NCBI GenBank assembly: GCA_027314025.1 | Contig: DAHVCP010000010.1 | Span: 1-64,000, forward strand | Direction: 5' to 3' | Source: Acidobacteriota bacterium | GTDB lineage: Bacteria > Acidobacteriota > Terriglobia > Terriglobales > SCQP01 | Length of the DNA: 64,000 nucleotides | Shown here: piece by piece, positions 27,140-35,761 of the stretch | How the letters are laid out: every line of letters begins with the position of its first letter | Numbering within the stretch: position 1 is the first letter of the stretch | Program-made: the position numbers and the translations under genes | The notes under the pieces: model-generated | Told to the model about the DNA's origin: nothing | Seen by the model: only the letters and a program-made list of their open reading frames with translations | Databases searched by the model: none

Positions 27140-28291
27140 TCAGCCTTCGCCCAGCACCAGCTTGGCGATGGTCTGTAGCTGCATGTGCGAGGTGCCTTCG
27201 TAGATCTTGCCGATCTTGGCGTCGCGGAAATACTTCTCCACCGGATAATCCTTCACGAAGCCGTAGCCGCCGTAGATCTCCACCGCCTGCGAAGCGGCGC
27301 GTTCGGCCACCATGGAGGAAAAATATTTGGCCATCGCAGCCTCGCGCAGAAACACCTGCCCGGCGTCCTTCATGCGCGCGGCGTTGTACACCATCAGCCG
27401 CGCCGCCTCCAGCTCCGTCGCTAGGCGCGCCAACTCGAACTGGATGGATTGGAACGTGGCGATCGCCTTGCCGAACTGCTTCCGCTCCCGGGCGTAGGCG
27501 GCGGCGTGCTCCAGCGCGCCGCGCGCCAGCCCGATCATCTGCGCGCCGATGCCGATCCGGCCCTCGTTCAGCGTTTCGATGGCGATCTTGTAGCCCTTGC
27601 CCGCCTCGCCCAGCAGGTTTTCGGCGGGAAGGCGGCAATTTTCCAGCAGCAGTTCACAGGTGCTGGAGGCGCGGATGCCCAGCTTGTCTTCCTTTTTTCC
27701 CACCTGAAACCCCGGCCGGTCGCGCTCCACCACGAAGGCGGAGATGCCGCGGTAGCCCAGGCTGGGATCCATGGTGGCGAAGACGATGAACAGCGACGCC
27801 TCCAGCGCGTTGGTGATCCACAGCTTGCGGCCGTCCAAGACCCAATCCTTGCCGTCCTGGCGCGCGCGCGCTTGCAGGGCGAAGGCGTCGCTGCCCGAGG
27901 CAGGCTCCGACAACGCATAGGCGCCGACCCATGCCTGCGCCATTTTCGGCAGCCAGCGCCGCTTCTGTTCCTCGTTCCCCCAGCGCAGCAAAGCATTGTT
28001 CACCAGCGTGTTTTGCACATCCACCACCACGCCGGCCGAGGCGTCCACCGCCGACAGCTCTTCCACCGCCAGGATGGAATCGAAGAACGTGCCGCCGCCG
28101 CCGCCCATGGCCTCGGGAATTTGAATGCCCATCAAGCCCAGGTCGAAAAAACTGCGAATCAAACCCGAGTCGAAATGGGCGCTTTCGTCCATCTCGCGGA
28201 CTTTGGGCTGGAGTTGCTGGCGGGCGAAGTCGCGCACCGAGGCGCGCAACAATTCTTCGTCTTCGGACAGGGTGGTTAAGGCTGGGGTCAT
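27140..28291 (-). CDS. Acyl-CoA dehydrogenase
   Basis: A 383-aa FAD enzyme that introduces the alpha-beta double bond into acyl-CoA and passes electrons to ETF. Signatures run in order: an N-terminal helical domain (LRASVRDFARQQLQPKVREMD), FAD/substrate strand YALSEPASGSDAFAL, WITNALEASLFIVFA, GRIGIGAQMIGLARGALEHA and YGGYGFVKDYPVEKYFRDAKI. The catalytic base is the Glu of KIYEGTSHMQ, the position used by short/medium-chain and branched-chain enzymes. Length is normal for the family. Chain specificity cannot be read. No beta-oxidation partners are nearby. Confidence 0.93.
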   Translation of the reverse strand: MTPALTTLSEDEELLRASVRDFARQQLQPKVREMDESAHFDSGLIRSFFDLGLMGIQIPEAMGGGGGTFFDSILAVEELSAVDASAGVVVDVQNTLVNNALLRWGNEEQKRRWLPKMAQAWVGAYALSEPASGSDAFALQARARQDGKDWVLDGRKLWITNALEASLFIVFATMDPSLGYRGISAFVVERDRPGFQVGKKEDKLGIRASSTCELLLENCRLPAENLLGEAGKGYKIAIETLNEGRIGIGAQMIGLARGALEHAAAYARERKQFGKAIATFQSIQFELARLATELEAARLMVYNAARMKDAGQVFLREAAMAKYFSSMVAERAASQAVEIYGGYGFVKDYPVEKYFRDAKIGKIYEGTSHMQLQTIAKLVLGEG

Positions 28292-28911
28292 GGCGACAGG
28301 CCAGTATAGCTACGCGGCGAAGCCGCATCGCAACCATTGGTAGGCGCGGGCCCCAGCCCCGCCTGCGGCGGGGCGTCCCGCTTGCGCCCCGGCTGGGCCG
28401 GGGACCCCAGCCCGCCCCAGCCCAGCTGGCGCGTCGCTGGAGCCGCGCCGCTTCGCTTGCCGGGGGCGGTCCGCCCTGCGAAATTTCGCGGCCTTCCCCG
28501 CCTTCTTTGCTCCCCGGGCAAAAGGCGCGGCCCCCGCGATTGGTAAGGCGTTTCCGGGAACCATCCGGCCGGTCAACGGCAAGGCCCAGTACAGGGCCGC
28601 GGCTAGGCCCCGTTACCAACATGATGCCGCCCGTAGCGAGAAAGGCACGGGGCCCGAACGGCCAGGCCCGCAATCGGTTGCAACGGAGGGAGGAATCGGC
28701 TACTCTATTCAGCGTTTTCCCCCCTTCGGTCGCGTTTGTAGGCCGGATCAACCAGCGATTTCGGTCGTGCAATGGAACCGGTTTTAGGGCCCGAGGTCCT
28801 GAAACTTTTTCCAAGGTGTCGGCGTCCAATGGGCCGAAGGGAGTTGCGCACTCATTAATCGAATCGTCACCGGCCAGGCAGTGGGTGGGTCGGCGGAAGG
28901 AGGTGAGCCGT
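28292..28911. repeat. 620-bp intergenic with repeats C and D
   Basis: Family C lies at 28343-28388 (GGGCCCCAGCCCCGCCTGCG) and a family D element at about 28465-28530. The remaining 380 bp are less GC-rich than the flanks and form a long leader before the small gene at 28912. I see no gene in it. Confidence 0.6.
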
Positions 28912-29136
28912 ATGTCGGCAGTGTTGGACGGATTGAAAGCGAAAGTTCATTGCCCCATGTGCACCCGCACCGTGGATGGAATCGCCATCCCCGAAGTGCG
29001 AATGGGGCGTTCACGTCTACGCGTTATGCCGGGTCAGAAATGCAGCCGTTGCCACGCTTCTTTGGATGCTGGGTACGTGCTCGAGCTGATGCCCGATAAC
29101 GACCAACCGTCGAGCAAGGGACGGCGCGCCGCTTAG
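28912..29136 (+). CDS. Small zinc-ribbon-like protein
   Basis: A 74-aa protein preceded by a near-perfect ribosome site (AAGGAGGTGAG, 5 bases before the ATG). Two Cys pairs, CPMC at residues 14-17 and CSRC at 44-47, bracket a 26-residue hydrophilic loop and suit a single zinc ribbon. It ends in a basic tail. No family is recognised; the strong translation signal and following hairpin suggest a real, well-expressed gene. It may bind nucleic acid or protein. Confidence 0.75.
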   Translation: MSAVLDGLKAKVHCPMCTRTVDGIAIPEVRMGRSRLRVMPGQKCSRCHASLDAGYVLELMPDNDQPSSKGRRAA

Positions 29137-29173
29137 TCGCCGCACCCACAAGACCGTTTTGTTCTCCACGAGA

Positions 29174-29201
29174 GGGCCGCGGGACGTTGGTCCCGCGGCC
29201 C
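29174..29201 (+). terminator. 12-bp perfect hairpin after zinc-ribbon gene
   Basis: GGGCCGCGGGAC pairs exactly with GTCCCGCGGCCC across a GTTG loop, 38 bp after the stop codon. A short T-rich stretch precedes rather than follows it, so it may be a bidirectional or factor-assisted terminator. Confidence 0.6.
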
Positions 29202-29234
29202 GTTGCATTCCACCGCTGATTCCCGCCAGCCGTA

Positions 29235-29798
29235 ATGATCCGCACGGTTATCTTCGATCTTGGGCGCACGCTGGTGCCCTTCAGCTTTGACCGCTTGAAT
29301 CCATCGCTCGACGGCTGCCGCGAGCAGGCGATGCGGCTGATGATGCCGCTGGAAGTCGGCCAAGGCGATTGGGACCGTTTCGTCGCGGAATTGGGCGGGC
29401 TGGCGGGCGTGCCGGCCGAGGAATTTACCGCCTGGTGGTGCGGCATCTTCGATTTGCAGCCGCTGATTTCCCCCGCCTGGCTGGCCGAGCTGCGGCGCAA
29501 CCATCGCCTGGGGCTGCTGTCCAATACCCATGCCTGCCACTTCGCGTACTTGCGCCGGCAACTGCCGTGGCTGGAGGATTTCGATTTCCACATCTTGTCG
29601 CATGAGGTTGGCGCGGTGAAGCCGCAAGCGCCGATCTATGCCGCCGCCGAGCGTGAGGCGCGGTGCCGCCCGGGAGAAATTTTGTATTTCGACGACGTGC
29701 CGGAATTCGTCACCGGCGCCGCGGAGCGGGGCTGGCGGGCGGAGCGGTTCGTGGATGAAGCCACGGCCCGGGCGGCTTTTCATCGCTGGGCCGGCTAA
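29235..29798 (+). CDS. HAD-superfamily hydrolase (subfamily IA-like)
   Basis: A 187-aa protein with HAD motifs I-IV: VIFDLGRT at residues 5-12, where the second Asp of D-x-D is Gly as in many YihX-like members, LGLLSNTHACHF near 96, Lys in GAVKPQAPIY near 133, and ILYFDDVPEFV near 154. The cap is small and helical (residues 20-80). It is likely a phosphatase on a small metabolite; substrate unknown. Confidence 0.82.
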   Translation: MIRTVIFDLGRTLVPFSFDRLNPSLDGCREQAMRLMMPLEVGQGDWDRFVAELGGLAGVPAEEFTAWWCGIFDLQPLISPAWLAELRRNHRLGLLSNTHACHFAYLRRQLPWLEDFDFHILSHEVGAVKPQAPIYAAAEREARCRPGEILYFDDVPEFVTGAAERGWRAERFVDEATARAAFHRWAG

Positions 29799-29968
29799 GT
29801 TGCCGGGCACGGGCCCCAGCCGCTTCTCTCGCTCGGGTGAGCCGCGACGCTCTTTCGTGCGCCGTGGGCGCACGGGGCGGCTCGCGGCCTTCCCGCACCT
29901 GCTGTGCCCCCGCGCAAAAGGCGCTTCCCCCGCGAGAGGACGCTGGACTCGCCTGGGCTGATTGCGAT
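29799..29968. repeat. Family D repeat
   Basis: Contains a typical family D element (GGGCGGCTCGCGGCCTTCCC-type core at about 29865-29950, with a CAAAAGGCGC block downstream). Related copies lie near 28500, 44740, 50060 and 62050. Confidence 0.6.
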
Positions 29969-31108
<1,140 letters not shown>

Positions 31109-31124
31109 ATTTCCATGGTCCCCG

Positions 31125-32348
31125 TCAGGCCAAAAACCGCGCGAACACCTCATTGGCCAGCAGACGGCCGCGGTCGGTCAAAACCAGCCGTCCCGCTCTC
31201 TGGCGCAACAGTCCCGCGGCGGCCATTTCCGCCGCCGCCGGCTTCTTCGATTGTACCGGTGCGGCGCCGAACTCCCGCTCCAGCGCCCGCCAGCCGACGC
31301 CGGCGTTGCGGCGCAGGCCCAGGAAAAACGCTTCCTCCAGTTCCTGTTCGGCGCTGAGCGCGCCGGCTTCGGCCCGCGGCAGGCGTCCCGCGCCGAGTTC
31401 ATCCAGGTAGGTTTGCAGTTCGGCGGTGTTGCCCCAGCGGCGCGGCGCCGGCTGGCGCAGGAACGAGTGCGCCTCGACGCCGAAGCCCAGGTACGGCCGC
31501 CGCAGCCAATAGCGTTCGTTGTGCCGGCTTTCCTGGCCCGCGCGGGCGAAGTTGGAGATTTCATACTGCCGCAGGCCGGCGGCGCCCAGGCGCTCCGCCG
31601 CCCAGGCGTACCAATCGGCGGTGGCGTCGCCATCGGGCATCGCCGCCGCGCCGTAGCGCCGCCCCCCGGCGAGCACTTCCGCGCCTAAGCGGCTGTCTTC
31701 ATCCAATTCGAACAAATAGACCGAAACATGGGGCACGCCGCTGGCGATGGTGCGCTCCACCGATTCCCGCCAGGTCGCGGTAGTTTGCCCCGGAAGCCCG
31801 GCGATCAAATCCAGATTCAGGTTGCGGATGCCGGCGCGGCGCAGCCGGGCCAGGTCGGCGCCGATGACCGCGGGGGTATGGCGGCGGCCGACTTGGCGGG
31901 CTTCCGCGGCGTCCCAGGTCTGCACGCCCAGGCTGACGCGGTTCACGCCCGCCGCCGCTAGCGCGTCGCAAACCGCACCGCTGACCGTGCCCGGCATCGC
32001 CTCGCAGGTGAACTCTGCGCCCGGCGCGAAGCTGAAATGCCGCCGCAGCAGGACGGCCAATTCCCTGAGGCGCTCCGGCGGCAGCAGACTCGGCGTGCCC
32101 CCGCCCCAATAGACCGAATCCACCGGCGCCGGACCGGCGGGCGCCTCCGCCGCCAGTGTCAGCGCGATTTCCCGCTCCAGCGCCTCCAGATACGGCGCCT
32201 GCAACGCGGCGGGAAAGACCCCGCTGGCGAAGTTGCAAAAGCTGCACTTGGCGCGGCAAAAGGGGATGGCGACGTAGACGCCCCAGGCCTCGCCGGCGCT
32301 CGCCCGGCGCTCGCGTCGTTTCTCCGTCGCTGCGTGCGTGGCCGCCAC
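31125..32348 (-). CDS. hemW: HemW-like radical SAM protein (haem chaperone family)
   Basis: A coproporphyrinogen-III-oxidase-like radical SAM protein now regarded as a haem chaperone. After a short N-terminus it reads [19 protein letters not shown] with the CxxxCxxC cluster ligands (third group C-x-F), then [59 protein letters not shown] and the HemN_C tail. The absence of an extra N-terminal Cys extension supports HemW rather than HemN. The frame stays open to 32819, but upstream residues translate a repeat and a broken neighbour; the GTG at 32348, preceded by GAGGG, gives 407 aa, close to family length. Confidence 0.88.
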   Translation of the reverse strand: MAATHAATEKRRERRASAGEAWGVYVAIPFCRAKCSFCNFASGVFPAALQAPYLEALEREIALTLAAEAPAGPAPVDSVYWGGGTPSLLPPERLRELAVLLRRHFSFAPGAEFTCEAMPGTVSGAVCDALAAAGVNRVSLGVQTWDAAEARQVGRRHTPAVIGADLARLRRAGIRNLNLDLIAGLPGQTTATWRESVERTIASGVPHVSVYLFELDEDSRLGAEVLAGGRRYGAAAMPDGDATADWYAWAAERLGAAGLRQYEISNFARAGQESRHNERYWLRRPYLGFGVEAHSFLRQPAPRRWGNTAELQTYLDELGAGRLPRAEAGALSAEQELEEAFFLGLRRNAGVGWRALEREFGAAPVQSKKPAAAEMAAAGLLRQRAGRLVLTDRGRLLANEVFARFLA

Positions 32349-32506
32349 CCGTGCACCCTCGTGACCATTATGGACGGCGCCCTGCCTGGCGGCGCGCGTG
32401 GGGCTAAGGGGCGGGTCGCGTGGAACAGGCTTCAGCCTGTGTGCCGCGGGCTTTAGCCCGCAGGCGTCCCGCGGTGTCGGTCCGCAGCGAGTACCACCGC
32501 GCGCCC
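32349..32506. repeat. Family A repeat between hemW and broken NTase
   Basis: A good copy of family A at 32418-32470 (AACAGGCTTCAGCCTGTGTG followed by GCGGGCTTTAGCCCG). It keeps the minus-strand frame open, so an automatic call would fuse it to hemW as CGLKPAAHRLKPVPR. Confidence 0.75.
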
Positions 32507-32898
32507 GGCCGACGGCGCGATTGTTACGCACGAAGTCGTCGCGACTGAGAAAGTTCAACCGGAGCCCGTCCATCTCGCCCGTTTCGCGGTGCTCCCACGC
32601 CCGGCCGAAATCGAGTCCGTCGAGGGCGGTCAGCACGTCCACGCGCACCGGAGCGACACCGACTTGGAGCACGCTGCCGGGCCGCGAAAAATCGGCCGTG
32701 TTGATGTCTTCGGTCGGCGCGCCGAAAGCACGCAGTGCGCTTAGCAGCCGGCCAGCATTATCGGACGAAGCTTCGACCCAGAGGTCAAGATCGTGCCCGC
32801 GGATGCCCGTACCAGGCAAGTGCGTAGGCGCCGACGATGAGAAACCGGACCTCAGCGTCGCACAACGCGGACAGCATCGCGGTGAAGTCGGGGTTCAT
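32507..32898 (-). pseudogene. Minimal nucleotidyltransferase, frameshifted
   Basis: From the ATG at 32898 the frame reads NPDFTAMLSALCDAEVRFLI and VGAYALAWYGHPRA, the start of MNT-like nucleotidyltransferases. It then hits a stop near 32780. One base over, the expected GHDLDLWVEASSDNAGRLL continues the fold (catalytic D-x-D of the palm), followed by RVDVLTALDGLDFGRAWEHR. One base change in length near 32795-32805 breaks the gene. The C-terminus meets the family A repeat at about 32507. Members often pair with a small upstream gene, as here. Confidence 0.7.
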
Positions 32899-33031
32899 TT
32901 TGGATCAGGCCCGCGATCCGATATTGCTCCAGCGTCAGCGGCCAAACCAGCGCGACGCTTTCCTGCGGGGTCATCGCGGGCCAAGCCTGCTGCGCGGCGG
33001 CCGCCTCGGTGTGGGATCGAAACAACCGCAT
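32852..33031 (-). CDS. Small partner protein upstream of nucleotidyltransferase
   Basis: A 59-aa protein starting RLFRSHTEAAAAQQAW, then MTPQESVALVWPLTLEQYR and a basic end RVVRR. It overlaps the nucleotidyltransferase start by 47 bp. Small proteins of the form M-(R/K)-x-(F)-x-S-x-x-E-A-x-x-A...LTP commonly precede such transferase genes, possibly as toxin-antitoxin-like or regulatory partners; that reading is from general knowledge. A longer start at 33076 is possible. Confidence 0.5.
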   Translation of the reverse strand: MRLFRSHTEAAAAQQAWPAMTPQESVALVWPLTLEQYRIAGLIQNEPRLHRDAVRVVRR

Positions 33032-33287
33032 CGCCGGCCGTACCGGGCGGGGGGGCGGATCTGCGGTCGGGCCCATGCCTCTAGTTTACGCGGTAGCGCG
33101 GGGAGGGTAGAGCGGCGGAAGTTGGCGGAGGGGAGGCGAGGCGGCGACGCAACCCTACCTGGCGGCGCGCGCGTGGTCAGGAGCTTAGGCACACCCGCCA
33201 GCGGGGTGCGCGGAATAGGCTTCAGCCTGTGTGCCGCGGGCTTTAGCCCGCGCGCGCCCCGCGGAACCATCCACCGAACTTGCGACC
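33032..33287. repeat. Intergenic with family A repeat
   Basis: Family A lies at 33208-33260 (ATAGGCTTCAGCCTGTGTGC then GGGCTTTAGCCCG). The rest has no recognised feature. Confidence 0.65.
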
Positions 33288-34298
33288 CTAGCCGAGCGCG
33301 GCGGCGCTGGCGGCGCCATAGGCCGCGAACCACGGCGTCGCCGCCTTCAGGCTTTGGTTCACCGCCTCGATGTTTTTCCGCCCCTGCGTTTGCAGCCACT
33401 GCTCAAAGGCGGCCAGCCCCTGCTGGCCATACACGGCGACGCCATCCAGCCAGGTCGCCCGGCCGCAGAGCACGCCGTTGAATTTGACGCCGGCTTCCGC
33501 GGCCAGGGCCATGCTTTCGTTGAACTCCGCGTTGCTGACGCCGGCGCTCAAATAGATGAACGGCTTGGTGGCGGCTTGCGCCGCGGCGAGCAGGTGCTTC
33601 TTCGCTTGCTCGCGATCGTAGGCGGCGGGGCCCTTGCAGCTCTGCGCGCCGGCGACGAACTTCATGTTCACGGCCATTTCCACCTTCAGCACGTCCACGC
33701 CATACTTTTCTTGGGTGAACTCGGCGATGCTGCCGGTCACGACCTCGGGCTTGCGCTGGGCGTACTCCGCACCCTTCTCGTCGCCGCCGGCGGGGTCATA
33801 GCCGACGAACTCCAAAAAGAACGGAATGTCCTGGCCGCGGCATTCATCCCCGATGCGCTCGATGAAGGCGTGTTTGTGATCGTTGACCTCCGGCTTCTCG
33901 AACGGCGTGTAATACAGCAGCACCTTGATGCAATCCGCGCCGGCGGCCTTCAGGCGCCGCACCGACTGGTCGGGCAGCAGGTCCGGCAAGCGCCCTGGCT
34001 GGGTATTGTCGTAGCCGCTCTTTTCATAGGCCAGCAGCAAGCCGGCGCCCTTGGCGCGCGCCTTGGCGGCGGGCAGGCCGTACTCCGGATCCAGCAAAAT
34101 CGCGCTCGCGTGCGGCGTCAAGGCGCGGGTGACGGCGGTCTTGAACTCCTCCATCTCGCGGCGCCCGGCGGGCTTGCCCGCGGCTTTGGTGAGGGATTTC
34201 TCCAAACTGCCACGTTGATCCATCGCGGCCGCGGCGATCACGCCGCGAGCGTCGGAAACCGCCTGTAACCCTGCGAGCTTGCCTTTGCTGATCTTCAC
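33288..34298 (-). CDS. lacD: Tagatose 1,6-bisphosphate aldolase (LacD-type class I)
   Basis: A 336-aa TIM-barrel aldolase expected to cleave tagatose-1,6-bisphosphate, or related ketose phosphates, to DHAP and glyceraldehyde-3-phosphate. Landmarks are AAAMDQRGSLEKSL, AILLDPEYGLPAA, LLAYEKSGYD, CIKVLLYYTPFE, FFLEFVGYDP, and the Schiff-base region YGVDVLKVEMAVN, ending LCGRATWLDGV. The GTG start at 34298 follows a consensus AGGAGG with a 10-base spacer; an in-frame ATG at 34346 is less likely. There are no lac/gat neighbours, so its role may be general sugar-phosphate metabolism. Confidence 0.85.
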   Translation of the reverse strand: MKISKGKLAGLQAVSDARGVIAAAAMDQRGSLEKSLTKAAGKPAGRREMEEFKTAVTRALTPHASAILLDPEYGLPAAKARAKGAGLLLAYEKSGYDNTQPGRLPDLLPDQSVRRLKAAGADCIKVLLYYTPFEKPEVNDHKHAFIERIGDECRGQDIPFFLEFVGYDPAGGDEKGAEYAQRKPEVVTGSIAEFTQEKYGVDVLKVEMAVNMKFVAGAQSCKGPAAYDREQAKKHLLAAAQAATKPFIYLSAGVSNAEFNESMALAAEAGVKFNGVLCGRATWLDGVAVYGQQGLAAFEQWLQTQGRKNIEAVNQSLKAATPWFAAYGAASAAALG

Positions 34299-34398
34299 CG
34301 ATGCATTTCCTCCTGGGGCTAAAACCTTATTGTACGGTGCGCGCATGGCGCGGCGGCGGCCGCGGCTCGCGCCCCGCCCGTGGGCCGGCGGCTTACGC

Positions 34399-34404
34399 TA
34401 TACT
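34399..34404 (+). promoter_or_regulatory. Candidate -10 box for tRNA-Leu
   Basis: TATACT lies 28 bp before the tRNA 5' end. No clear -35 box is visible in the GC-rich sequence upstream. Confidence 0.35.
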
Positions 34405-34432
34405 GGCGGTTAGCCGTACCAGCCCAGCGTCC

Positions 34433-34517
34433 GCGGAAGTGGTGGAACTGGCAGACACACCATCTTGAGGGGGTGGCGCCGCAAGGCATGCGGGTTCGAG
34501 TCCCGCCTTCCGCACCA
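34433..34517 (+). tRNA. tRNA-Leu(GAG)
   Basis: A class II cloverleaf with acceptor GCGGAAG/CTTCCGC, anticodon stem CCATC/GGTGG around loop TTGAGGG (anticodon GAG, reading CTC/CTT), a variable arm and T-loop GGGTTCGAGTCCC, with encoded CCA. It lies 23 bp before secG. Confidence 0.95.
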
Positions 34518-34540
34518 CCATTGGCAGGCAGGAATTTTCC

Positions 34541-34861
34541 GTGCACACGATTTTAACCATCCTCCACATCCTGATCTGCGTGCTGCTGATCGTCGTGATC
34601 TTGTTGCAAAGCGGCAGCGCCGGCGACTTGGCCTCGGCCTTCGGCGGCATGGGCAGCCAGACCGCGTTCGGCCCGCGCGGCGCGCAGACCGCGCTGGGCA
34701 AGACCACGGTGACGCTGGCGATTTTGTTCGCGTTCACCACGGTCTCGCTGGCGGTGATGTCCAACCGCAAACACAACAACGTCAGTTCCATCCTCGGCTC
34801 CAACGCGGCCAAGACGCAGCAGTCGGCGCCGGCCAAGACGCCGCCCAATTCGAAGCCGTAA
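34541..34861 (+). CDS. secG: SecG, preprotein translocase subunit
   Basis: A 106-aa SecG that assists SecYE/SecA protein export. It has two membrane helices: residues about 3-22 ([19 protein letters not shown]) and about 57-78 ([18 protein letters not shown]). The conserved turn [24 protein letters not shown] lies between, and a low-complexity C-terminus follows. Start is GTG at 34541 with AGGAATT upstream. The tRNA-Leu gene directly before secG is a gene order seen in many bacteria. Confidence 0.95.
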   Translation: MHTILTILHILICVLLIVVILLQSGSAGDLASAFGGMGSQTAFGPRGAQTALGKTTVTLAILFAFTTVSLAVMSNRKHNNVSSILGSNAAKTQQSAPAKTPPNSKP

Positions 34862-34930
34862 GCCGCGGCGCCGGCGCGGCGCGCGCCGCCGAACTCCGGG
34901 CGTTTCACGCCGTCGGCCGACTCGCACACC

Positions 34931-35596
34931 ATGGCGGCAAACTCGTCGCAACGCTTCCGCCGCTGGACGTTCCCCGTCGGCCTTTTGCAGTGCAACTGCT
35001 CGGTCGTCGCCGACCTGGGCACCCGGCAAGCGATCGTGGTGGATCCGGGTGACAATGCCCGCCGCGGCGACCTGGACCGCATATTGGCGCTGCTGGATGA
35101 GAACCAACTGACGCTGGTGGCGATCGCCATCACGCACGCGCATATTGACCACATCGGCGGCGCGGCGGCGCTGCAAGCGTTGCGGCCGGCGCCGGTGCTG
35201 CTGCAACCGGCGGACGAGGCGCTGTACGCCATGCTGGACGAACAAGCGGCCTGGATCGGCGTGCCGCCGCCGCCGCGAGTGGCGATTGACGCGCCGCTGG
35301 GGGAAGGCGCGCCGCTAGCCTTTGGCGGCTATCAGTTCCAGGTGATGGAAACGCCGGGGCATACGCCCGGCAGCGTCTGCCTGTACCTGCCCGGCGAATC
35401 GCTGCTGCTGGCCGGGGATACGCTCTTCGCCGGCTCGATCGGCCGCACCGACCTGCCCGGCGGCGACAGCCAAAGGATTCTCCGCTCTATCCATCACAAG
35501 CTTCTGCCCCTGCCGGAGGCCACTCTCGTGGTGCCCGGCCACGGGCCGGAAACGACCATCGGCGCCGAGCGGCGCGGCAACCCGTTTTTGCGTTGA
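34931..35596 (+). CDS. MBL-fold hydrolase, glyoxalase-II-like
   Basis: A 221-aa metallo-beta-lactamase-fold protein. The metal ligands are His/Asp in ITHAHIDHIGG (residues about 76-84), His in ETPGHTPGSVC, Asp in LLAGDTLFAGSIGRTDLPGGD and His in VVPGHGPETTIG. The N-terminal QCNCSVVADLGT matches YcbL-type and glyoxalase-II-like proteins, which hydrolyse thioesters. It sits 69 bp after secG. Confidence 0.88.
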   Translation: MAANSSQRFRRWTFPVGLLQCNCSVVADLGTRQAIVVDPGDNARRGDLDRILALLDENQLTLVAIAITHAHIDHIGGAAALQALRPAPVLLQPADEALYAMLDEQAAWIGVPPPPRVAIDAPLGEGAPLAFGGYQFQVMETPGHTPGSVCLYLPGESLLLAGDTLFAGSIGRTDLPGGDSQRILRSIHHKLLPLPEATLVVPGHGPETTIGAERRGNPFLR

Positions 35597-35761
35597 GCGC
35601 GGTCCCCAGGCTCGGCCGCCCCCGCCCAGCAGGAAAACGCGGCGATGGCGCAAGCGCACGGCGGCGCGCGGGCGCGGAGCGGCTCGCTTGCCACTTCTCG
35701 CCAGCGCCAGCCGCGCTACAATTCCCTGCGGCGGCCATTCTGGTCGTCTTCCCTCCACGCC

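Noticed and set aside
32349-32819. N-terminal extension of HemW to a 564-aa fusion with a nucleotidyltransferase
   Set aside because: The extension consists of a dispersed repeat plus a frameshifted neighbour. The transferase's own start is in another frame at 32898.
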